A stretch of 64,000 nt of DNA from Ottelia alismoides (lineage: Eukaryota > Streptophyta > Magnoliopsida > Alismatales > Hydrocharitaceae), in assembly GCA_037367405.1 (NCBI GenBank), contig JAZKJV010010129.1, positions 1-64,000 on the forward strand, written 5' to 3'. This document shows positions 45,698 to 56,300 of the stretch, piece by piece. The notes below the pieces were generated by a model that saw only the letters and a list, made by a program, of their open reading frames with translations, was not told the origin of the DNA and ran no database searches. How positions within the stretch are numbered: the first letter of the stretch is position 1; each line of letters opens with the position of its first letter. The translations under genes and the position numbers were made by a program.

Positions 45698-48600
45698 TGA
45701 TGAATTTGCGATTCATCACTCTAAAAGATGAAAATAAAGCTCTGTTCTCATGTAATTAGCTGCATTGCTTCATCCATATTGCATTATTATTATTCATGCA
45801 CTTGTAAATAATATTCGTATTTTAGCATGCATAATTGCATTAAATAAAGAAGCCAAAAACCTTGTACAAGATCACATGTAAAATATCTGATTTTCTCCTA
45901 TTTTTAATTGTACTTCACTAGCTCAAAACCAAATAAAATCAACTTTTGTACATATTACTAACACTAAACAAGGGAAAATTGTAAAAAATGTTAGCTTGTG
46001 TATTTGCTCAACAAAACCCAAACTCCAATTTTGAGACTAAAAGTCATAAAGATGAATATCTCTCGCATACGATCTCCTATTGACCCCTACTTACTTTTCA
46101 ATTAATGTAAGTTCAATTATCTACAAAACACGATCAAATTCAAAAGAATCGGAGTTCATATGTGAAACTTGAGTTTCAGGCCTTCATTGTATATTATACA
46201 TATTGAATATTTTGACCTTATTATTTTATGTACAAAACTAGCTCTTTTTGACTTATTTCCTTTGCATTTATTTTATTTTATTTATGTTTTAATAAATTGT
46301 GTAAAAATCCAAATACAAATTAAATCAAAAATCAAATAAAACAAATCTTTTTTGAGTGTGTATATCGTTTCTATGTATAAGTCTCATTTATTTTATTTCT
46401 TTATCTTCTTAATTCTTAAAAATCCATAAAAGATTAAATTTTAAATATTTATTTTATATTTTCTCTAATTTTATTTTATTTGTTCCCTTATTTAAAAATT
46501 TAAAAAAATATATAATACAAAAATATGGTGTTTTATATCTATGGAGTACACCAAGAATATTTTTTTACATATGATCTCTTTTGATTTTGGTCCTTTCATT
46601 AAAGTTGTAAATATCATTGAGAATAACAACTTTCATGTATACTACTTTTTTATTTGAATTCATTTGCTATTTATTTTTTATTTTTATTTTGAATTAATTT
46701 TTTAGTTTTTGGGAGCGACATGTGATAGCTCCTAGAGCCACCACATGTCACCTTTTATTTTGTTTGATTTATTTATTTATATTAATAATTATTATTAATA
46801 CTATATTTTAATTTTATTTTATTTTATTTTTATTTTCCTCATCATGTGTCTACGTTCCTGTGCTCCACATGGTTCCCTACTTTCCCCCTTCTCCTGTGCC
46901 TTACGAGGCACGCCCGCTCCTCGTGCCTCTTGCGATGCCCGCAACCACCGTTGCCCATCTCTTCCACCATTCCCGACAGTTCAACCACCTCGGATGACTC
47001 TTACGCGTCTCCCTCATCAACCGCAATACCACATCGCCCCCACTCCTCCATTCTCGTCCCCGATTTTCTCACCTCCGTCTAGTTGCCCATAAAAGCACTC
47101 AACCACCACATTTGCACGTTATCTGCCACTTTTGTGAAGTATTAACCTTCTCAAGCTCCTTCCACCTATGGTGTGACATGCTACATGTATTGGTCTTGAG
47201 CGATGAGGACAGTGAGTTTTTACCTCGAGCGTAATCTGGTGATAATCACTCATCATTGCAGCTGCATTTGTGCAGTTGCCCAACTTGGGTTTGCCATGCT
47301 TTCAAACTTCAACTAGAGGCTTGTAGAGAGCCTTGTTCCCAGGAAATCATCCATCCATTCCCCAGGTAGAACCCTATTCTCTTATTCTTTCTCCCTTCTC
47401 CTCATGCTCCTCTTCTTCTTATTATCTGTTTTTCTCCTTCCCCTTCTTCTTTTCTTCCTCAGCCCTTCTTCTTTCTTTTCCATCAGTCGTAGCACCACCG
47501 CTCAGTCCCACTAAGCTTTTCCATCTCGGAATGTGACCATTAGCTCCTCAGCTTCAACCGCACTGCCTTGACTTGACCTCCGAGCCCGTCACCTCGCACC
47601 GCCGAGCCCACCTCCATGCCACCCTCGGCATCGTGGAGCTCTGTAGCATCGACCTCGCCGAGTCGCATCGTGCTCCACCACCAACACTTCAGCTTCGAAC
47701 TTCGCTCTACCACCTTGGGGCACACGCATGCTCTGCCTTACCTTCATCGCCGACTGAGTTCCGTCAGGCCTCCAGTGCTCATCGACCACCCTCGACCCAT
47801 ACTCCGAGCCTACCTACCTTGACCTCTGCGTTTGCCTATGCCTAGGGCTCGAGCGAGCCAAGCCTTTCCCTGCAAGTCATGTGTAGTCTCGGTAGGCGAG
47901 CCTTAGCCTCGTCCAACCATGCCTCAACCTCTAAACCAAAGCTCCCTCCGCAACTCGCATGCACGTGGTGTGTACGCATGTGGGAGGATAAATTGCAAGG
48001 ATACCCCTACAGATCCAAAAATTGCAAAAGAACCCCTACCTTCTAGTGACACCAACAACACACACGCAACATGCTCCTAGGCAATTTGCACAAAGACCCT
48101 CTCGTGTCTTGGTAATTTTACTTAGGCCCTTCCACTTTATTTTATTTTATTTATTTTTTGTATTGCATTGAGAATCATCACTTTGTGTTTTCAGTTGAAC
48201 AATCATTTATATCTATTTTTAATTCAAAAAATGGTACATTGTGGGCTGATTTTTTCTATCATGTGGATATTTAATGGTGTTTTTGTGAGTAGTGGTTGAT
48301 TTATTATTATTAATAATAATATAGAGAAAATTGCTATAATTTACTCAATCTGCTTTGGAAATTTGTGATAAATCACTACTTGCTCGAAAATTCCCAAAAA
48401 AACATAATAGGTAGAATTAAGTGTGTTTTACATTGTGGTAAAAAATCATTCTGTTTGCATGGTAATTTTGGTAATTAATTTTTAATAGGATGTAGACCCA
48501 ATATTTTTGGAGCTATTAATTTTCTTGTATACATATTGATTAGACTCATCCAGGATAATTTTAATTCTGATAAATAAATATATTTGTTAATTATTAAAAT

Positions 48601-48999
48601 TAATTAATTAAAATCACCATGTCTACATGTTTTATTCATAATAAATTCATTTCACACTGAAAAATTCCAAAAAAAAAACAAAGTATCTTAATTGTGCATA
48701 TTTTCACTTTCTAGCCAAGTTTTAGGATTTTTGGAATTTATTTGATTGAATTTACATTTTAACCCCCAGATTTTACTAAATTACATTTCATAATTAATTA
48801 CATAAAAAATATTAGAAATGCTTATATGAAAACCTAATATAAAGATTTCCTAAAACTAACCTAAGGAGGCATTGGCCTCCCTAAGTTCGACCTTAGGCTT
48901 GCCCAAGTAAAAAATAAATCCGACCGCTCGCTTTAATTGAATATTAATTTAAGTAATCTTTCTGATTAATCCGAATTGCTTGACTACAACGAACAATCA
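45698..48999 (+). mobile_element. Athila-like LTR E, nested in copia pol, 3302 bp
   Basis: It starts TGATGAATTTGCGATTCATC and ends ACGAACAATCA. It lies between the RT and integrase relics of the copia element. No primer site follows, so it behaves as a solo LTR, but the expected duplication (ACCAT to the left) is not found on the right; an end may be eroded. It is the same family as the LTR at 56301-59808. Parts: a hairpin around GACATGTG...CACATGTC (46716-46750), a GC-rich block (46845-47960), TATA-like CATAAAAG (near 47090), a four-unit motif array (47990-48135), and CTAAGTTCGACCTTAGG with stems near 48861-48906. ORFs in the GC-rich block are not called. Confidence 0.75.
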
Positions 49000-50600
49000 A
49001 GTGTTGATTCCTCGTAATTAGCAAGGGTAATTTCACAGTCTATCAGGATCTTCTATATTCCTAATGAAGTAGCACTCTCAAGTACAAGATTCTATCTTAC
49101 TTGCATCCATGTTATGGAGCAAGCAACCTTGAATCCTCAAGTGTCCAACATTGGCTTGGTTACAAAGCATGCTTCTGAGGGTTTTTAGTTTCAGATTTGC
49201 ATGGAATCATATACATTGCAGTCTCTACTATGTATACCCGTAAACCGATAGGTAATTATGATTAGATTCATCATTGATCAAATCTTGTCACACATGATTC
49301 AATTATATCTTCCTAAAACTTCATTGAGTTGAGGTGAATTAGGTGGAGTGATATAGAAACAACATTCCTTTCTCTATAAGGTATTCTTTTTTAATTTTAT
49401 CTAATAGGTACTAGCTACCTTGGTCAGATTAATATATTTTCACCTTCCTTCTAACTTTAGTTCTCAACCAAAATTGTGAAATCCTTGAACATTTCAAAGG
49501 TTACTAATGTTAAAGGAAGAAATCTCATATCATAAATAATCATAAAATGGATATCTCATATTATTAATGTTCATCCACATACATCAATTTATATGCGATC
49601 TTGAATACTTATGCATCTTACACCATTCCCAAAGAAGGGTACATCTGACATTTTACTTTAAATATACTATTCACAAGTATGTAAGATTTGAACTTTCATA
49701 CAATCTAATGTTCAATTTCATACTAGTTTATTGATCTTATCAATAAACATAAGTCCAAGGCTTGATGCCCAATCATTGCCAAATGATCTTTATCCTCATT
49801 TTAATCCTTTAAGGTTTAATTTCTAATATTGGAAATTCTAATGAACCATTCATTAATATTCTAATTTAGTAGAATGTTGTAGATGTCATATTACCATCTA
49901 AAATATATCCATCAAAACTAACTCTTTATGATAGGTCTATTTAGAGTATATGTTATTTCCAACAAATTTAGAAATAAACCATGAATGTATTCTATTATCT
50001 ATTTTATAGAGACATTATCTAATACTAAGGGCCCTCCCATTGAAAATATGGTCTATCTATCCAATGGAGATTTTTGCAGCAATTGCATCAACTGATAGCA
50101 AGAGTTAGTAGAAAAATTAGATACAATTATCAAACTTTAATCTTATCTAATAAGTAAGTCAATTTCAATGATGATATATAGATGTAGATACGCTGATGTA
50201 TTGTCTGATACCTTCTGTAAGGATTCTGGATAGTCCTGATAGTCATACTATCAGTATATCATCTTAGTGCAGTATGGGAATTCATCCAACTCTTTGGATG
50301 TCATATGTATGGAAGTCACATAAGTACAATCAACTCTTTGACTCTCTTTACATGGGTCAAACCCATGCTTCCATTGTGCTTCCTTAACACTTAAACAACC
50401 ATTGCTTAAGATGAAGGATCTCTTAAATTGAACATATACTCAAGGGACTTCAATATAAGAGTATTTCAACATTACTCTTACATCCTATTCATACAACTGA
50501 AAAATATGATGCATCATGAAAGACTTGAGTAGAGATAACATAATAACGACATTCATCATATCCACACTCATCTTAACTCAAAAGGGACTTAGTTTTAGGA
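49000..50600 (-). pseudogene. Copia integrase relic
   Basis: The minus strand near 49440-49500 resembles KVKIYQSDQG, and near 49285-49365 reads YITPPNSPQLNEV before GRYN. These correspond to the copia integrase motifs KIKxLRSDxGxE and TPPGTPQLNGVxERxN. Many stops interrupt it. The segment from 49520 to 50600 should hold the rest of integrase and protease, but nothing there is clear enough to name. Confidence 0.6.
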
Positions 50601-50615
50601 AGGTACTCAAACATT

Positions 50616-50905
50616 TTGAGTACACTATCCAGAAGGAAGGTCCACTTACTGAAAACGAGATCGGAAACTGGAAAAGTCCGTAGCGCGAAGAAAGTCCGGA
50701 AGAGAGATGTTGTCCCCGCTCTCTGCTTACTGAAAATCTGCCTACTTTCCGGCCGGAAAGAGAGAGCTAGGCTCGGTAGAGTGGAATTCCCCGGCAGCGA
50801 GTTGATGTGAGGCATGAGACCAGGTCTTCTTCCCGCAAGAGGCTGAGCTGGCAATAAGCGTCTGCATCAGCTGCATAGAAGATAGCAACGTAGAAGAGAC
50901 AGGTA
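50616..50905. other. GC-rich candidate mitochondrial-like insert
   Basis: About 290 bases of markedly higher GC stand between AT-rich copia flanks. Stretches such as CTTACTGAAAACGAGATCGG and CTTTCCGGCCGGAAAGAGAG have the texture of plant mitochondrial intergenic DNA. There are short ORFs on both strands but no recognised gene. The origin is inferred from composition alone. Confidence 0.35.
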
Positions 50906-53024
50906 TGTTCATTCGTCTCAATCACGAGTGCGGATCCTCTCTTATGAAGCAACCATTTTGCATAATGTAGCTAACCATGTCATTCATGATTAAATGTTGA
51001 GAGCACATATGTTTATCAAAACATCTTCAGTTTTTTAAGGATTTTGACAATTACGATCATCATCTATATGATACTTTCAAAGCACATCTGATGAGAGATT
51101 AAGACTGTAGAGACACACGAACCATAGGCTGTTGTCCTATTATCTATTTAATTGTCATTCCTCGTTGTTATGAGGAAACTTGCACATTGCAACCACATAC
51201 ATTATGTGTCCAATTGCAAGTACTACATCTTGATCATGGATCCAATACATGATTTTATACCGGTTATGATCGAGTATAGTTTTGAGTGGTTTAATGAAGG
51301 TTATCTGAAATAAGATAATTTGCATAAATATAGTTTACTTTGAGTAAGGATTTTTATATCAAAGTTATCTTGCCTTTTGAACTCTGAAAATCCATTCATT
51401 TATTCACTTTCAAAGCAAGAGATATACTTACCGTTATATCTCTAGCAATATATGGATTCTCCTTTTTACCTTTGTCACATCTCAATAATACGAGAAACTG
51501 CAACTATGATAAAAAGAAGCAAGAACTCGTTCTGCCTTGCAAGGTCTACTTGCATTTCCCAATCCAGTCTTTAACACCCGGGCCTACCACCCCTAAGGTG
51601 ATGTTGACCCATTATTAATTGAATCATCCATCAACAGGAATAACACTTGTTATGCACAATCAAATACTATCCCAATTATATGAGGATAAATATTGGGGTC
51701 AGTACACATATGACCTTACTCTTTCGAGAAGCAAGGAGCATGATCCATGCACGTTTGTATGTAGGGACTGTAACTTCGGACATGCATCTCCATCATACAT
51801 TCCATGGTGACAGAACCATTCGCCCTGACAGGAGACCATTTATGTCATTCATATTATCCTCCATATCCCATTCAAATATTAATTAATCACTATGAATCAT
51901 ATTCACATAATTAATTTTTCCAAGGGAATTACAATTACATTTAAAATAAACTGTTTATTTTAAGTGGTATAATTTATTTAATCATATTAAATCAACTATT
52001 AATCAATCAACCAATAAACAATTAGGGTTCTCTTGATATTACAATCTAATATTATGCTCAGCACGTATTATTCTTGAGTTTTATTAATTAGAGTACAATT
52101 TGGTTTACACATATCACCCTATCATCAAGATGGACAAAACTAGGTCACACATATAATGCTAACATGGAGCGCTTCCATTCCAAATGTTGCAGATGATGGT
52201 AATTATGTAACCCATTAGCATGTCCACGATCTAGACACCATCACCATATGACTCAAGAACAATAATCGTTAGATTAATGTACTAGCGGTTTTATCGATCA
52301 TTCCTTTGATGACCATCATTATACTATATAGTAATCTCTTAGAAATAATAGATATCTTAAAACAAGTTTGAGATCCTAAATTTCTGGTCATAACATGCAA
52401 ACATGTTGGTTTTGCATGTAAAAGTTGACCTACAACTATTGCAGGTTAAACTAGAGTTTTATCATGAAACATTCATTCAATGGTGATTGTTGTTTAATCA
52501 AAATTTCCAAAATAAATATTAAGCTTCAATTAATCATGGAAAATCTACAATTTTCTTGATTTATATTGAATGATAAACATATTAAGAAAGTAATCTTGGT
52601 GATCCAATCATCATAAATATGGAATATCTAGGGTAATGAAGTCAGAATCACGTGAAATAAAATCGTGCAATTTTCCAATTTAATTCTCTACTTATTAAAG
52701 TTTTTATTTCATGTTTTATGATAGGAAAATAGTAATAAAAATTAATTTCTTATGGATCTATGAATACAAGCAAAAACAATGAATGTGGGGACTTTTTCAA
52801 AATTTAATTTATGCACCTTTGGTGCCAACAATTGGCTACTGCTTTGGGGACATATTTAAACATGCTAAATACATTATCCAAAAATATAGTTCAAATAATA
52901 CATAAATAGCATTCTTCTATTTTACCGAAAAACAATTCGGAACATGCATCAATTGTAAAATAAAGAGTCCCCACACAACGGATGTACAAAAAGGGTTTTG
53001 GATCACATACAGACCTATGAACAT
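50906..53024 (-). mobile_element. Presumed gag and leader of the copia element, no readable gene
   Basis: By position (between the primer site and integrase) this should hold gag and the leader. The sequence is AT-rich with stops in all frames. I could not find a gag core or zinc knuckle. A short GC-rich piece with CACCCGGGCCTACCACCC lies near 51574. Confidence 0.45.
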
Positions 53025-53037
53025 GGCTTTGATACCA
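53025..53037 (-). other. Primer binding site of the copia element
   Basis: The minus strand reads TGGTATCAAAGCC two bases after the LTR end. It matches the complement of an initiator-Met-type tRNA 3' end as used by copia elements. It identifies 53040-55522 as the 5' LTR. Confidence 0.85.
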
Positions 53038-53039
53038 CT

Positions 53040-55522
53040 TGAAGGATAGGGTTTGGGTCGTAGCGCATCAGGGAAGCGTGTAGATCGTGCCGAATACGAT
53101 CTAAGGCAACTTGTCATACTAGTCGCAACATGCAACTGAATTTTAAAAAATCAATAAGATGAAACTACATGATTAGAGAATACTTCTCTAATCATTTCAT
53201 CAAGATCACAAATGATAATTAAGATTACTCTTGAAGCATGTTTGTGATCGCTTATCTCTAAAGTAAGAGATTCTCCTGTTTCAAGTCTGGTCTGACGTAG
53301 AAGCACTTATAGACACGTAGATGACATGCAAAGTTCCCACAATCTGAGTTGATGATACGAGATTGGAATCTCCGGATTTTATCTCACAAAATATAGGTCC
53401 TTATTTACTATCAAGGAGCACCAAAGAAGGAGGAGATCCACAAGCAGTCTATACGGCAGCACAACAATGTTGCGACGACAGTGGGGTCTTCTCCAACAAC
53501 ATGGTGGATGGCCACAATATTGAGAGAGAGATATATACTTGGAAGTGTATATGAGAATAAAATAGAGAGCGAGAGAGATTTATTTCTCTTGAAATTATGT
53601 ATCCTTGTGTATAAAAGAAATACCAGGTCTACCTTTCTTTTATACTATATTGGATGGTGGAGATACATTCTTAATTCAAATCAATGGTTGAGATTTTTGT
53701 TGCAACAAGAATTAATTAATTTAAAAGGAAATATGTTTCAAATAATCTACATATTTAATTTCAATTAAATCAATTTATTATCATGACTACAAAACCCACC
53801 TTCCATTTAAGGGGAAGGAGATAGCCTCCTTCCCCATATGGAGCTTGGACATCCTTTCTCAAATTGGAGAGAGATTTTCTCTCTCTAATTATCATATAAT
53901 GTAATCTTATTACGTTAAATCTTTGTTCATAAAATTAATTGTCAAAAATATTATTATGCAAATTATTTGTGACAATTGAAAACAAAATCATTGACAATTA
54001 TGAATCAAATTCAACAATCCAATATAATTTTTTTATAAATGTCATTTATGTTTACAATTAATTGTCAAATGTGAATTGATTCACATCGACATTTAATTAG
54101 TAAACTCTATTTACAATTAAATATCAAACATATTATAAATCATCACATTTATAATATTTTATGGATAGTAATATCCATATTAATTTCATCTTTGATAATT
54201 AAATCATATTTACTTATTTCAGATAATTCTTCCCATGTGTCCAAATAATATGAACCATATTCATATAATTTATTATAATTAAGTCACATTTAATTATCCA
54301 TTTTTTATTGCTCACATACATTGTTAACAATTGAATTATTCTTGAACTCTTTCTAGAAAAATGTACTTTCTCCGCAGATACTTGTAGATAAGGACAGGAC
54401 GATTATACATTCCCTATATATATAGTAACTTTGATTGAGATCATATCTCAAATCCAGATCTCGATAATCTCTCAAAGATATTTGATTAATTCAAAATATA
54501 AATATAATATTTTAATTGCATCTGAATCATATTTAGATCAATGTCCAACATTTGGAATAAGATTAGTTTACTGATCTAATGAGAGGAGTCACTAAAATCC
54601 AAACATGTTTCATCACTCCCTAGAAATGGAAGTGGCACAGTTATACATTTGTTTACGATCACACAACCTTCAAGTATTCCTAATACATGTACATCCTACA
54701 TACTGGAAGACTTAAAGTAAACCTGAAGTATTATATCATATTTGAACTGTCTTCTTCAAGGTTTTATCATTAAGTTTCTCATCAGATCATTGGGAGTTGG
54801 TATTGATCATATACTTTCCAAAAGCATTTATCATACTTATAAATTCTCTCAAGATTCCAAAGTTAGATGCCCATGCATGGAATTTGATCCCAATATCTTA
54901 TGAGTGAGCTCGTGTCTCCCAGTTCAGTAATGAACCTGTATGATCCCTTTGAGAAGTCATATTACTCATATGCCCTCGTATGCACACGAGCTCGCTGGTG
55001 TATAGACCTTTATTAGATCATCAACCTACTGTTCTGCCAAATGTACATACTCAGACATATAATAACACATCGGTCTCTGGTCAAAGGATGTGTGCCTATA
55101 TCATGACAGTATATGACATAGATCTTGGTTATCTCGATCCCGCTAAGTCAACTCTTTGACCTAACTTATCTAACATCTTTGAATCTCTATTCATATACAA
55201 ATGACCTACATCAAGAGGTCGGTTAGATAACCTTTAGAAAAGAATTTCCACCTTCTTCTCAAGCTGGAGATCCATTCTTAACAATCATCTGACAGTACTT
55301 GATGAGCCCTCAATCTAACTCTGCTGATATCATCAAGCACCAGCCTCTATGATTCAATATTTGAATCAACAACTGCATGATCATTAAGATAGCCACGGTA
55401 CATAATCCTAATTGTACTAAGGGGCCTGCTATGCAAATTAGTTATTCTTTATTTCAAACTATGGAATGATTTGTAATAACAATTATTGCATAATGGATTG
55501 TCTTGGGCTTGCTTGTTCAACA
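53040..55522 (-). mobile_element. 5' LTR (copy B) of the copia element, 2483 bp, uninterrupted
   Basis: In minus-strand sense it starts TGTTGAACAAGC and ends ACCCTATCCTTCA, followed by the primer site. It aligns with the three pieces of LTR A and so shows the state of A before its insertions. TATA-like TATAAAAG lies at 53637-53644 and the terminal hairpin at 55473-55489. On its right it abuts copia RNase H sequence from a different copy, so this element appears to have landed in, or recombined with, another copia element. Confidence 0.9.
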
Positions 55523-56300
55523 GTGTTATCACAAAGCAATGTAATGGGAGATTATGATGAGGAAAATACGCCAAGTTCCTGAATGAACTTGCACGAACAC
55601 ACAACCTCTTTAGAAACGTCCGATGTGGCTATATATTCTGCTTCGGTTGTTGAATTAATTGTGGTATTCTGCTTCTTGCTTCTCTAGCTCACAGCACCAC
55701 CATTCAACATGAATAAGAACCCTGAGGTTGACTTCCTATCATCCACATCTAACTGGAAGTCCTAGTCGATGTACCCTAAGACTTGGAGATCATTAGCTCC
55801 GTTAAATATAGTCTTGAGTTCTTCTTAGGTACTTGAAGATGATCTTCAATACAATCAAGTGTATATCTCCATGGTAGGATTGCCTAACGACTTACCACTC
55901 CCACTACATGGCAAATATCTAGTCTAGTACACATCATTGCATACATTAAGCTTCCTACAACCGATGAGTAAGGGCATCCGACCATGGCTTTCTTTTCCTT
56001 AATACTTTGAGGAGCCATCCATTTAAATAGGTGAATACCATGTCTTAAGGGAAGGAATCCTTTCCAGGAATTATCCATGATGAATCTTTCCAAGATTTTC
56101 TTGATGTATCCTTATTGTGATAGTCCGGATATCCTCTTTTGTCTATTTCTTAACAACTTCAAACCCAATATGTAAGAGGTTTCTATGAGATCTTTCAACT
56201 CAAAGGTATTGAACAACCGGATCTTTACACTAACCATCGTCGCTATATCATTCCAATGATAAAGGATTTCCAATAAATCAAACAATGCCACAGTCAATAG
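55523..56300 (-). pseudogene. Second copia pol fragment: RT C-terminus and RNase H
   Basis: One frame (below 56327) reads ILYHWNDIATMVSVKIRLF then FELKDLIETSYILGLKLLR and ISGLSQ, where the YVDDILLIGND active-site stretch is degraded. The next (55884-56093) reads KGFLPLRHGIHLFK, then SSVVGSLMYAMMCTRLDICH. Further on SKKQNTTINSTTEAEYIA (near 55620-55680) marks RNase H. It stops at 55523, near an expected LCDN motif, against LTR B. At 56300 it is cut by LTR F. It comes from a separate insertion from the element at 23521-55522 or from a recombined copy. Confidence 0.85.

Noticed and set aside
46844..47845. Proline/serine-rich plus-strand ORFs in LTR E
   Set aside because: They overlap in three frames, have no homologous frame in LTR F, and sit in the GC-rich R/U5-like block.
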